Below, piece by piece: positions 22,052-31,021 of a stretch of DNA of 37,327 nt. The translations under genes and the position numbers were made by a program. Numbering within the stretch: position 1 is the stretch's first letter; each line of letters begins with the position of its first letter. Origin of the DNA: a virus; IMG/VR virus record IMGVR_UViG_3300030012_001772, positions 1-37,327 of that record. The stretch is one strand, 5' to 3'. The notes under the pieces were generated by a model. The model was not told where the DNA came from. It searched no databases and was given only the letters and a program-made list of their open reading frames with translations.

Positions 22052-24252
22052 TGTCCCTTAATAGAGTTTTAAACAGACCATTGTTTCGACAACAAGCTTT
22101 GAGGAAAGGTGCTTTGAAACCTATCAAAGCATCAAATGGTAATTTTGTAATGAACCCTACACCAACGAGTTTTCAAACAGCTTCGAATTTTAGACCACCA
22201 ATGAATGTTCCTCAACCAGGTATGTTTAGTAGAGCTGGGCAGTTCATGAAAAGAATGGGATCAGATGTTAGAAATTTTCCATCTACAGCTGTTCAACAAG
22301 TTACTAAGCCAAGAGTAAGAGTGCCTTTTGGTATGGGAGGTGGTCTAGGCGGATTATTAGGTTACGAGGGTTTATACTCAGGAGTATCAGGACTTACAAC
22401 AAAATTAGGTATGCAACCTGGTATGGCTAAAAATGTAGTTGATTTTGGTTTAACTACTGCGGGAATGTTCAATCCATACACAAGAGCTTTAGGTTTAGGT
22501 ATTACAGGATTAAAAGCTGCAAGAGCTTTAGGAAGCCCAGTAATAGATTATTTTGGCCAAGAAAGAGGATTAAAACCTGGTGATACAAGAAAAGCTTTAA
22601 CTGTTGATCTAGGCAAACCTTTATTTTCAGATGTATTCAAACCAAGAAACCTAGAAGAAATAGCTAAACAAATTTATCAAAAAGAAGAAAAAGACTCTCC
22701 AATGCAAATTGCATCAGGAAGAGGTGCTGGTAATTATGATAGTTTAACTCAGCCAGAAAACGAAACACAAGTTGGCAACAATACTGTTGTAGATTTAAAT
22801 AAAGTTGTAAAAAATGTATCATTTGGAGAAACCCCTGATAGTCAAGGACCAATGCCATCAGGTATTGATGGAGGATTAACGGGTCCTGTAGGTGCAGAAC
22901 CAGGAGCGCCTATGGGTGCGAAACCACCTGCTCCTGTTAAGGAACCAAAACCATTACAAAAAGCTCAACAAATCTTTAATCAATCTCAGCAAGGTAAAGG
23001 CACAGAAAAACCTATCGGTGGTAAATTGTACACTAAAGATTTAATTGATAGAGCTAAACAAATAAGATCAGAACTTGGCATGGATCCACAAGGCGATCTT
23101 GCAAGAACAACTTTCTTATCATCATTAGCAGCAGGTTTAATGGCAGGCACAACAAGAAAAAGTGGCTTAGGTGGTGCTTTAGAAGTTTTAGGTAACGCTT
23201 TAGGTCCAGCAGTAAATAACTATGCTGTAATGAAGCTTAAACAAAACGAGTTAGAAAATAAATCAATGGAAACTTATTTAGGGTTTGCTCTAGATGAAAT
23301 GAAATTATTTAATGAAGCTGCAGCTGGAGAACCTTTCGATGGTCAATTAGGTGTTGTTCAGTTTATAGATGAAAATGGTAATACAATAAATGTAAAAGGT
23401 AGACAAACAAAAGGTGGAACAATTGAGTTTGCTACAGGTCAAATAGGACCAAGAGGTAATGAGGTTTATGCAAGTATTTCAAGTCAAGCGACTGTTCCAG
23501 GATTTGGTAAAGTAAATCAATTTTTAGATAAGAAAACAGTTGATCAAGAAACTATTAAAATTGGTGATACATTATCTAATAGATATAAAACATTTAAAAT
23601 TACCAACGATGTATTAGATACTATCGCAGCACAACCTGAGTCTGTTGGACCTGCAGGTGCTATTAATTTATTTAAAACAAGACTTGGTTCTGCTCTAAGC
23701 GACTTAGGATTCTCATTTGGTGGATCAAAAGATCAAGCAAGAGCAACAGCCGAAGCTTACAGATCTCAAATTGAGAGTTCAGATTTAGATGAAAAAACTA
23801 AGAAAAGATTATTAAAATCTACTGACTTTAACAAAATATATAAAGAAGCAGAGAAAAGAATTAAAGCTAGAACACCTGGTAAGGTAGATGCTGAAACACT
23901 TGAGTCTTTAGCTGTGGCTGAAACAACATTAGTATATGCATTAGCCAACTCATTTAAAGATAAAGATAGATTGACTGCTAGAGATGTAGCTGCAGCAGAA
24001 AAACTTGTAAACCTATTTACATTGACTAGAGGTTCTGCATCTGTAGAGGCATCAATTAGAGCGATTGGTAAACAATTACAAGACGATATTATTAGATATG
24101 AAAATGATTATAGAAGAGTCGGTGGATTAGAAAGAACTCTTCAAAATATGAGAGTTCAAAATCAGTTTAGATTACAAGAGGGTCAAACAGTAACTGATGC
24201 ATTTATAAAAGGTTTAGATGAAGCTGGTTTATTAGAGGAGTTTAATAAATAA
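22051..24252 (+). CDS. Large internal virion protein
   Basis: This 733-aa protein has a basic N-terminal part, a Gly-rich hydrophobic region near residues 85-150, a Pro-rich linker near 270-310, and long helical C-terminal parts. It lies between an ejection-type protein and a 1024-aa protein, as large ejection proteins do. A strong GGGAGGGAGA site precedes its start as well as TAATG coupling. No enzyme motif was identified. Role by context. Confidence 0.55.
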   Translation: MSLNRVLNRPLFRQQALRKGALKPIKASNGNFVMNPTPTSFQTASNFRPPMNVPQPGMFSRAGQFMKRMGSDVRNFPSTAVQQVTKPRVRVPFGMGGGLGGLLGYEGLYSGVSGLTTKLGMQPGMAKNVVDFGLTTAGMFNPYTRALGLGITGLKAARALGSPVIDYFGQERGLKPGDTRKALTVDLGKPLFSDVFKPRNLEEIAKQIYQKEEKDSPMQIASGRGAGNYDSLTQPENETQVGNNTVVDLNKVVKNVSFGETPDSQGPMPSGIDGGLTGPVGAEPGAPMGAKPPAPVKEPKPLQKAQQIFNQSQQGKGTEKPIGGKLYTKDLIDRAKQIRSELGMDPQGDLARTTFLSSLAAGLMAGTTRKSGLGGALEVLGNALGPAVNNYAVMKLKQNELENKSMETYLGFALDEMKLFNEAAAGEPFDGQLGVVQFIDENGNTINVKGRQTKGGTIEFATGQIGPRGNEVYASISSQATVPGFGKVNQFLDKKTVDQETIKIGDTLSNRYKTFKITNDVLDTIAAQPESVGPAGAINLFKTRLGSALSDLGFSFGGSKDQARATAEAYRSQIESSDLDEKTKKRLLKSTDFNKIYKEAEKRIKARTPGKVDAETLESLAVAETTLVYALANSFKDKDRLTARDVAAAEKLVNLFTLTRGSASVEASIRAIGKQLQDDIIRYENDYRRVGGLERTLQNMRVQNQFRLQEGQTVTDAFIKGLDEAGLLEEFNK

Positions 24253-27200
24253 TGGCTACGATTCAACAACTACAGGAACAATTAGATAATAGATCGTTAG
24301 ATCCTAATACACTTAGTCCTAAACAAAGAAAAATTATTGATGAGTTAATTAGAAGAAAAAAACTCACTGGCCCGTCAATGTCACAATTATCAGAACAAAG
24401 AAAAGAAGTAGCTGATCAATTAGCTACAGAGGAAGAGTTTAGGAGAGATCCCATAGCTACAGCATTAGCAGCAGAAGATTCTTTTTTTAAAGGTAGACCA
24501 ACAGCTGTGTTCGCTGGAGATATAACGGGTTCTATAGCTCCTTACTTAACAATGAGAGAACAAATTTACGGTGCAGCTAAATCAGGTAATCTTTGGAAAA
24601 AAGGTCCTGGTAAAATGGCACAGGTTGCTGGAGCATTAGCAGATAGATTACCAGGCAGATTAAAATTATTAGGTGGTGCGTTTAAATTATTAGGTAGAGT
24701 CGCAGATGTGCCAACAAAAGTTTTACAAAGTCCATTAGGAAGAGCTGAAATATATTCTATTTTAGGTGGAACGGCAGGAGCAGGAGCGGGTTCAATTACA
24801 TATGATATGTTGAATGAGCAAGCAGGAACATTTATAGCATCTCAAATATCTGATCAATTTGCAGATCTTAAGCCAGGCGAGGTAGATGCAGACATAACAC
24901 TTAATGCATTAAATGAAATGAAATCAGCATTGATGTGGAATACAGGTGCATCATTACTTACACCATTAATTGCAGGACCTTTAGGTAAAGCAGGTAAAAA
25001 ATTATTTGGTACAACAGGAGCTAAACAAAAAGAATTGGCAGAGTACGCACGAGACAAGGGTTTACCTATTCCATTAATTCAGGCTATGAATGATGGTCCT
25101 TTAACAAGTGTTGGAAAAGGTTTCTTTAAAACTGTGGGTGTATTTCCATTTATTGGTCCTATTGCTAATCAAGCTTTTCAAGGTGCGGAACAAAAAGCAG
25201 GTAGAATGTATTTAGATCAATTAGCTTCTTATGCACCATTAATGAAAACAGGAGCTTTATCACATTCTATTTATAACCAAGCTGCAAAAGTATTTAATGA
25301 CAACATGGATTTAATTGGCGCTAAATATAACGCCTTTGAAGAACTAGCAAATACTGTAGGTAATCCAGCAATAATTAAATTGGATAAAACTGTAGCAAAA
25401 GCTCAAGAATTAAAATCTTCTTTTGGTGATTTATTTCCTTCAACTGAAAGAGCCATGACATCTAAAAATATAGATGAAGTATTAAAGCAATCAGGTGACC
25501 CTATTAATTTATTTTATGATGCAATGGATGCTATTGGAACGAACATGATTACACCTAAACAATACAAAGGTGTAATACAAATGTTAAACAATGCAATACA
25601 AGGCACAGATTATAAAACATTAGGCAGACAAATGTTCATGATAAGGGAAGCATTAGAAAATGATTTCAACGCCTTTGGTGCAAATCTTACTAAGGGTGCT
25701 TTTTTACAAGACCAAGGTATCAAGGCTACATTTGATGGTTTAGCCAAACAAAGTCCAGAGAGAGCAGAGGCTTTTATACAGGGTAATATAAGAAACGCAG
25801 AAAAATTAAGAGATAAGTTATACGATGCTAATGCTACATTTAATAAAGTATTAAACATGTATACAACTCCTGCTGCAGCAAGATCATTACAGAAGTTTGA
25901 TAGAACATTATTCACTAACAAAGGCACATTTGGAATTGTGGGTAGAGAAGCTATGCCTAGAGATTTATTGTTTTCTACGATGGAAAGAGATGTGTTTCAA
26001 TCTAACTCTCCTGAAGCATTAAAAAGTTTTAAAACTTTAATAGGTGCAGAGGGTAAATACGCAACAGAAAATGGCAAACAATTATTTAAAGCAGCTAAAG
26101 CTAGATATATGTTTAATGCATTTCTAGATTCTTTTGATTCAGCAACAGCGCCACAAGCCAAATCTGTTTTCAGAGATACAATTGATTTAGCTCCAGGTGT
26201 AAAAGCTGGAACAGAATATGCACAAGATGCAATGCAAAGATTAGGCACAGATTCTATTGAGCAAGCTAGAGGTTTTAGAATACAGGATGTTAGACAAGGT
26301 AATGGAATATTCGATGTAAAAGACATCAGATTCTCTCCAGAGGACTTTGCTCAATTTAACATTAACAAATTTATGAATAAACTTGGTATTGGTAAAGCGA
26401 CTGAAGATCTTGGTCGAGATAAAATGGTTGAGATGTTAGGTAAAGAGGGAGCAAAAGATTTTTATGGATTTACTAATTACATGAAATCAATATCTGACAT
26501 ACCCGTATCAGATACATCTACATTCTTACAAAGAAGATTTACACTAGGTTCTTTTGGATCAGTAGCTGGTGGTATGTTTATTGGTGGTGCTGCTTTTGCT
26601 GTAAACCCATTTGCACCTGCAATATTTTTATTAATGGCTAGAAGAGCGGGTCTTATGCTAACAGATCCAACAGCTTTAAGATATATGAACGATGCATTAT
26701 TACCTGAAGAACAATTAAAATTATTAAAAGGTAAGTCAATAGGTGAAGTTCAAAAAGGTTTATTTGGAACTACAAGAAAGTTCACTGGAAGAAGTATTAA
26801 TCCTAAACTTACAGCATTAGGACTTACAAGAAAAAGAGATGCCTTTGCAAGATTATATAATTACTTTGCAGATCAAGAACAAGATTTACCAAGAGTAGAT
26901 CCAAGAAGTGTAGATCCAAAAGAAATACAGGAAAGATTATTAAATTTATCTTATCAGATACCACAACCTATTTACGATGATAAAAACTTACCTAAGGATG
27001 TTATTGAGACTATGTTTGCTGGAGACTTTACTAAGTCATCAGGCAATGCTGAATTAGATAATGATATGGTTGCATATTTAAATAGAACGGTAGAAGCAGA
27101 CACAGAAACAGTTTTAGAACAAGCTCAAAGAGATCAAGAAGCAGACGATCCAAGCATCACAGATGATCTTCAATTACAACCTGCGTTTGGTCAACAACAG

Positions 27201-27326
27201 ATGGCACAACCACCACAAGTTCCACAAACACCACAAGGTCAAGTGACTGCGAATCAAATACAAACTCTATTCCCTTTTGATACAACTGCTGCAGCTATAG
27301 CACAAAGGAGACAGGGTCGTGGCTAA
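24252..27326 (+). CDS. Very large internal virion/ejection protein
   Basis: At 1024 aa this is the largest gene in the window. It is mostly helical and has hydrophobic Gly-rich segments near residues 165-185 and 230-245, and near 765-795, which could cross a membrane during DNA entry. The C-terminus is Gln/Pro-rich. Size, place and composition match T7 gp16-like or P22 gp16-like proteins. A lytic transglycosylase motif was looked for and not found. It overlaps the holin-like gene by 8 nt. Confidence 0.55.
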   Translation: MATIQQLQEQLDNRSLDPNTLSPKQRKIIDELIRRKKLTGPSMSQLSEQRKEVADQLATEEEFRRDPIATALAAEDSFFKGRPTAVFAGDITGSIAPYLTMREQIYGAAKSGNLWKKGPGKMAQVAGALADRLPGRLKLLGGAFKLLGRVADVPTKVLQSPLGRAEIYSILGGTAGAGAGSITYDMLNEQAGTFIASQISDQFADLKPGEVDADITLNALNEMKSALMWNTGASLLTPLIAGPLGKAGKKLFGTTGAKQKELAEYARDKGLPIPLIQAMNDGPLTSVGKGFFKTVGVFPFIGPIANQAFQGAEQKAGRMYLDQLASYAPLMKTGALSHSIYNQAAKVFNDNMDLIGAKYNAFEELANTVGNPAIIKLDKTVAKAQELKSSFGDLFPSTERAMTSKNIDEVLKQSGDPINLFYDAMDAIGTNMITPKQYKGVIQMLNNAIQGTDYKTLGRQMFMIREALENDFNAFGANLTKGAFLQDQGIKATFDGLAKQSPERAEAFIQGNIRNAEKLRDKLYDANATFNKVLNMYTTPAAARSLQKFDRTLFTNKGTFGIVGREAMPRDLLFSTMERDVFQSNSPEALKSFKTLIGAEGKYATENGKQLFKAAKARYMFNAFLDSFDSATAPQAKSVFRDTIDLAPGVKAGTEYAQDAMQRLGTDSIEQARGFRIQDVRQGNGIFDVKDIRFSPEDFAQFNINKFMNKLGIGKATEDLGRDKMVEMLGKEGAKDFYGFTNYMKSISDIPVSDTSTFLQRRFTLGSFGSVAGGMFIGGAAFAVNPFAPAIFLLMARRAGLMLTDPTALRYMNDALLPEEQLKLLKGKSIGEVQKGLFGTTRKFTGRSINPKLTALGLTRKRDAFARLYNYFADQEQDLPRVDPRSVDPKEIQERLLNLSYQIPQPIYDDKNLPKDVIETMFAGDFTKSSGNAELDNDMVAYLNRTVEADTETVLEQAQRDQEADDPSITDDLQLQPAFGQQQMAQPPQVPQTPQGQVTANQIQTLFPFDTTAAAIAQRRQGRG

Positions 27327-27519
27327 CGGAAAAGATCCAAGAACTACTGGTGAGCATATCATAGCTCTTTATGGCCATATCTCAGGCTTGAAAAAACAGC
27401 AAGACCATATGCACAAAGGTCTTGATGATGTTAGGCAAAAAGTTAACTGGTTTTTTGTTGCATTAGTTGGTGGCATGGGCGCAATTATTTTGACATTGGT
27501 AAATTTATTGGCTAATTAG
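27319..27519 (+). CDS. Holin-like small membrane protein (XhlA-type layout)
   Basis: The gene starts at GTG 27319 after AAGGAG (27305-27310). The 66-aa product has a soluble amphipathic half with GEHIIALYGHISGLKKQQDH and one C-terminal hydrophobic segment (about 43-64). This is the layout of XhlA-type haemolysin/holin accessory proteins. It would help the M15 peptidase reach the cell wall. The two lysis-like genes are 22 kb apart, and the call rests on topology and resemblance. Confidence 0.55.
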   Translation: MANGKDPRTTGEHIIALYGHISGLKKQQDHMHKGLDDVRQKVNWFFVALVGGMGAIILTLVNLLAN

Positions 27520-27523
27520 TGTA

Positions 27524-28198
27524 ATGTCACTAATTAAAATAAACAAAAAATATCCTTACAAAAAACATAATAGATTCCAATCAGAGACAGGTCGAAAGTA
27601 TTTAGTGAACGAATCACCTGTACCAAGTGTAACTACAATATTATCAGCGACTAAAGATAGAAAACATTTAGATGACTGGCGAAGAAGAGTGGGTAATGCC
27701 GAAGCTGATAGAATTATGAACAATGCATCAAGCGTAGGAACTGAAATGCATAGAGTATTAGAATTTTATTATAATGGTGAAAAATATTTTAATGAAACTG
27801 AAGAGGGTATTAAACCAAGAAAAATGGCTGAAGTTATTAAGGACTCATTAGTTATTGATGAAGTTTGGGGTAACGAAGTATCATTAGCTTATAAGCAAGA
27901 ATATGCAGGAACTACAGATTTAGTAGCTATGGCATATGGAAAACCATCTATAGTTGATTTTAAACAATCTAATAGGCCAAAACGAGAAGAGTGGATAGAA
28001 GACTATAAATGTCAGTTGGGTGCCTATTATTTAGCCCATAAAACGCATTACGGCCCCATAGAGCAGGGGGTAGTGGCTATTGCGACCCGAGACCTACAAT
28101 ATCAAGAATTTAAGCTCTCAGAGCCTGTATTACACGAATATGCAGAGAAATTTCTTGAAAGACTAGATGCTTACAAAAAAGCAATGAAAAAAGGTTAA
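27524..28198 (+). CDS. PD-(D/E)XK exonuclease (RecB/Cas4-like)
   Basis: This 224-aa protein carries all motifs of the RecB-like nuclease group: Gly72-x3-His76 in SVGTEMHRVLE, Glu118, Asp132 in AGTTDLVA, Asp145-x-Lys147 in SIVDFKQS, and Gln164-x3-Tyr168 in CQLGAYYLA. In phages such enzymes resect DNA ends for recombination or degrade host DNA. No Cys cluster for an iron-sulphur site, as in Cas4, is present. Its stop overlaps the stop of the minus-strand helicase gene by 4 bases. Confidence 0.85.
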   Translation: MSLIKINKKYPYKKHNRFQSETGRKYLVNESPVPSVTTILSATKDRKHLDDWRRRVGNAEADRIMNNASSVGTEMHRVLEFYYNGEKYFNETEEGIKPRKMAEVIKDSLVIDEVWGNEVSLAYKQEYAGTTDLVAMAYGKPSIVDFKQSNRPKREEWIEDYKCQLGAYYLAHKTHYGPIEQGVVAIATRDLQYQEFKLSEPVLHEYAEKFLERLDAYKKAMKKG

Positions 28199-28213
28199 AG
28201 AAGCCAATCTTTA
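28187..28213 (-). terminator. Weak candidate terminator within the convergent gene ends
   Basis: On the minus strand, TAAAGA (28213-28208) can pair with TCTTTA (28201-28196) across a 6-nt loop, followed by a T-run over 28192-28187. The stem is AT-rich and weak, and lies in the helicase's last codons and the exonuclease stop. Confidence 0.25.
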
Positions 28214-29628
28214 GCTTTATCACCTAAAGTCTTAGCAGATAGATGTATTTTCTTTTTAAGAGCTTGCACAATTCTTTCATCAATTGTGTCTTTAGCTATA
28301 ATGTCTATATAAACTACATTCTTTGTTTGACCAATTCTGTGAGCACGATCTTCAGATTGCAAACGAACTTCTAAATTATAATTGTTAGAATAATAAATTA
28401 CATACTTAGCTGCAGTCAAAGTTAATCCATAACCACCTGTAGTAGGATTACCAACAAAGAATCTACATTTAGGATCTTTTTGAAAACGATCAACGGCCAC
28501 CATTCTATCTTGTTGTGATACTTCTCCGTAGATTGAAACCACTGATTCACTTCCATATTTTTCACTAAGCTTACCAATTATCTCATGAATATTGTGCACA
28601 TATGTTGCCCATATGATCACCTTTTGATCTGTTTCTTCTAGTATCTCTAGAAGAGCTTTAAGTTTCTCATTATCAAATTGTAATATTTCACCATCATCAC
28701 TTTTACAATATCCATTTGCAACTTGGTGTAATCTAAGAATTTCTGTTAATTGGTTATGTACTGATATTGTTTCATTCTCAAATTTAGCCAAAGCTTCTAT
28801 CTTAAGTCTTTGATAAACTCTTCTCTGCTCTCCTGATAATTCAATCTCTCTTTTCTGATAAATCTTTTCTGGAATATCTAAACACTCATCTTTAGTTAAT
28901 CTCAAAGAAAAAGCTTTTAATTTTTGCTCTAATTCATCTAAATTTGTAAATCCATCAGGAACCATAATAGCTTCACCTCTTGCTACATAGACTTCATCAA
29001 AGGTGCAATATCTATTTCTAAATGCATAAAAGCTTTTAAATCCTAATAATGCTGGATCAAGGAAGGCACATTGTGTATAAAGATCTAATGGAGATTTTGT
29101 TACTGGTGATCCTGTTAGTATCCGCCTCATACGCGCTCGCCATCTTAGCGCTAAAATGTTTTTTGTTCGTTTTGCTTTTGGGTTTTTTATGGTCGTGGAT
29201 TCATCAATTACCATTATATTATTTGGCTGGTTAATTAAAAATCTATTACATTCATCTAATCCCTTTTTTGTAGATAAAGCTTCAACATTAATTAAGAAAA
29301 ACTTTAACTTAGTTTTTTCTGTTAAGAATTTTTTATATTGTTTAGGCTTATCAACTTTCCAAGCAAATATAGATCTATCAATCTCTGTGGGTAAATGTGT
29401 GTCTATCTCATTACGCCAAACTGTATAGACAGATTTTGGGGCAACAATAAGCGCAGCATCTATACGATTTTTTAAATATAGGTAACCTATGTTGTCTATT
29501 GTAGTTTTGGTTTTACCTGTCCCCATCTCCATAAACAAAGCATAAGTTGTTCGATCAGCTGATTCGCCTAATGCTTTTCTTTGATGTTCATAAGGTTGTG
29601 TCTTATAAGGGTATTTCCATTTTGCCAT
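28195..29628 (-). CDS. SNF2-type superfamily 2 helicase/ATPase
   Basis: This is the only large minus-strand gene. The start is ATG 29628; a TTG two codons earlier is the only longer option. The 477-aa protein has Gln16, motif I EMGTGKTKTT (from residue 34), motif II VIDEST (140-145, DEST in place of DEAH), motif III LTGSP (171-175) and motif VI QSEDRAHRIGQ (424-434), the SNF2 signature. SNF2-like proteins translocate on double-stranded DNA. Phage versions may remodel DNA-bound proteins during replication or recombination. It is divergent from the ssDNA-binding-like genes, so control is probably separate. Confidence 0.87.
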   Translation of the reverse strand: MAKWKYPYKTQPYEHQRKALGESADRTTYALFMEMGTGKTKTTIDNIGYLYLKNRIDAALIVAPKSVYTVWRNEIDTHLPTEIDRSIFAWKVDKPKQYKKFLTEKTKLKFFLINVEALSTKKGLDECNRFLINQPNNIMVIDESTTIKNPKAKRTKNILALRWRARMRRILTGSPVTKSPLDLYTQCAFLDPALLGFKSFYAFRNRYCTFDEVYVARGEAIMVPDGFTNLDELEQKLKAFSLRLTKDECLDIPEKIYQKREIELSGEQRRVYQRLKIEALAKFENETISVHNQLTEILRLHQVANGYCKSDDGEILQFDNEKLKALLEILEETDQKVIIWATYVHNIHEIIGKLSEKYGSESVVSIYGEVSQQDRMVAVDRFQKDPKCRFFVGNPTTGGYGLTLTAAKYVIYYSNNYNLEVRLQSEDRAHRIGQTKNVVYIDIIAKDTIDERIVQALKKKIHLSAKTLGDKAKDWLL

Positions 29629-29640
29629 ATCCAAGTTTCT

Positions 29641-29667
29641 TGTATATTTTTATGTTTGACTTTGCAA
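29641..29667 (-). promoter_or_regulatory. Candidate promoter for the SNF2-like gene
   Basis: Read on the minus strand, TTGCAA (29667-29662) precedes TATACA (29646-29641) by 15 nt, and the ATG at 29628 follows 12 nt later. It overlaps the plus-strand promoter below, so the two could exclude each other. Both boxes are imperfect. Confidence 0.35.
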
Positions 29668-29683
29668 GGGAAAAGTCTATAAA
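29656..29683 (+). promoter_or_regulatory. Sigma70-type promoter for the replication genes
   Basis: TTGACT (29656-29661, 5 of 6) and TATAAA (29678-29683, 5 of 6) are 16 nt apart, one of the best plus-strand promoters here. Transcription should start near 29690, about 5 nt before the ATG at 29695, leaving almost no leader and no Shine-Dalgarno sequence. Confidence 0.6.
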
Positions 29684-29694
29684 CCGAATCAGAT

Positions 29695-30237
29695 ATGGAT
29701 ATCGAAAAGTTTTCAAATTTAGAAGTTGATACTGCGAGCACGAAATCAATCTCGGACGCTTGTAATGAAATGAAAAAACTTGAAAATGAAATAGAGCAAG
29801 CAGAGGAAGTTCTTTCTCTTAAAAAAGCTAAATACAAAGATTATCAGGAACGAAAAATACCAGAGCTTATGCAAGAGGCTGGTGTTAACGCTATTAAACT
29901 TGCTGATGGTACGCAAGTTGAAGTAAAACCTTTTTATGGGGCTAGAATACCTGAGAGTCGTACCGATGAAGCTTTTAGTTGGCTTCGAGATAAAGGTTTT
30001 GGAGATTTAATTAAAAATACAGTCACAACAACTTTTAACAGAGGACAAGACAATCAAGTTGCAGAATTAGTAAAGGTATGTGAACAATACGGGTTTAAAT
30101 ATTTGCAGAAGCAAAAAGTTGAACCTATGACATTGAAAGCCTTTGCTAAAGAACAAGTTGAAAAAGGAAAGGAACTCCCGTTTGATTTATTTGGTATCTA
30201 TATTGCAAATAAAGCAAAACTAAAAACGAAGGAGTAA
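29695..30237 (+). CDS. Conserved phage replication-region protein with coiled coil
   Basis: This 180-aa protein has an N-terminal coiled coil (about 20-60) and a compact domain containing VEVKPFYGARIPESRTDEAF and WLRDKGFGDLIKN. I recall this pattern from phage proteins placed just before ssDNA-binding-like and primase genes. No enzyme motif is seen. It is the first gene of the plus-strand replication unit. It could be a recombination or replication accessory factor. Function unknown. Confidence 0.55.
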   Translation: MDIEKFSNLEVDTASTKSISDACNEMKKLENEIEQAEEVLSLKKAKYKDYQERKIPELMQEAGVNAIKLADGTQVEVKPFYGARIPESRTDEAFSWLRDKGFGDLIKNTVTTTFNRGQDNQVAELVKVCEQYGFKYLQKQKVEPMTLKAFAKEQVEKGKELPFDLFGIYIANKAKLKTKE

Positions 30238-30239
30238 AC

Positions 30240-31019
30240 ATGTCTAACGCAAAAGACCTCGCTACAAAAAAGAAAAACGAAGTAGCAACAATCGACATCG
30301 AAAAATTTGCAGATCAAGGTTTTGAAAACATTGATAGCAAATCACTGCAGTTACCATTTCTTAAAATCTTAGGACAGTTATCACCACAAGTGACAGCTGG
30401 AGATTCTAAGTATATTGAGGCTGCAAAACCAGGAATGATCTACAATACTGTAACAGATAAACTCTATGACGGTAATAAGGGCATCTTGGTGATACCTGCT
30501 TATTACAAGTTTGAATACATTGAATGGGCGGACAGAGGACAAGAAGGTAGTAATGCACCTAGAAATATCTATCCAGCTGATAGTGATATCATGTCTAAAA
30601 CTAATAGAGGTGATGACGGTAAAGATAGATTGGAATCTGGAAACTACATAGAAGAGACAGCTTCTCACTTTGTAGTCGTAGTCGAAGAAAGTATGGCCAG
30701 CGAAGCATTAATCACAATGAAATCTACTCAAAGAAAAAAATCTAAGAAGTGGAACTCAATGATGAATATGATGCAAGTACCTAAAAAAGATGGCAAAGGT
30801 TTCTTTAGACCTGCACCATTTACTCAACAATACAGATTGAAAACTGTTTTGGAAAAAAACCAATTAGGATCATGGTATGGTTGGGAGATTACATCAGAAG
30901 GATTAGTCCAAGATGAAAGCTTAGTGAATAGAGCTTACAAGTTTAGACAATCTTTAATGAGTGGTAGTGTAAAAGTAAAACACGGCCAAGAAGAAGAATC
31001 AGCTAAAACACCATTCTAA
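30240..31019 (+). CDS. Putative ssDNA-binding protein
   Basis: This 259-aa protein follows a strong AAGGAG site two bases after the previous stop. It is rich in aromatic residues (for example YYKFEYIEWADRG) and ends EEESAKTPF. That acidic tail with a terminal aromatic residue recalls bacterial SSB (ending DDDIPF) and T7 gp2.5. Its place before the primase and helicase fits. No OB-fold match could be confirmed by eye, so this is an inference from tail and context. Confidence 0.5.
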   Translation: MSNAKDLATKKKNEVATIDIEKFADQGFENIDSKSLQLPFLKILGQLSPQVTAGDSKYIEAAKPGMIYNTVTDKLYDGNKGILVIPAYYKFEYIEWADRGQEGSNAPRNIYPADSDIMSKTNRGDDGKDRLESGNYIEETASHFVVVVEESMASEALITMKSTQRKKSKKWNSMMNMMQVPKKDGKGFFRPAPFTQQYRLKTVLEKNQLGSWYGWEITSEGLVQDESLVNRAYKFRQSLMSGSVKVKHGQEEESAKTPF

Positions 31020-31021
31020 AT

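Noticed and set aside
25610-26326. Two minus-strand frames of about 100 aa inside the 1024-aa gene
   Set aside because: Antisense shadows with no promoter or ribosome site; the sense frame is continuous and coherent.
24252-27326. Lytic transglycosylase domain in the largest ejection-like protein
   Set aside because: No Glu-containing transglycosylase signature was found; the protein is helical without a recognised enzyme motif.
29049-29428. Plus-strand frames inside the SNF2-like gene
   Set aside because: The minus frame has all helicase motifs; these are shadows.
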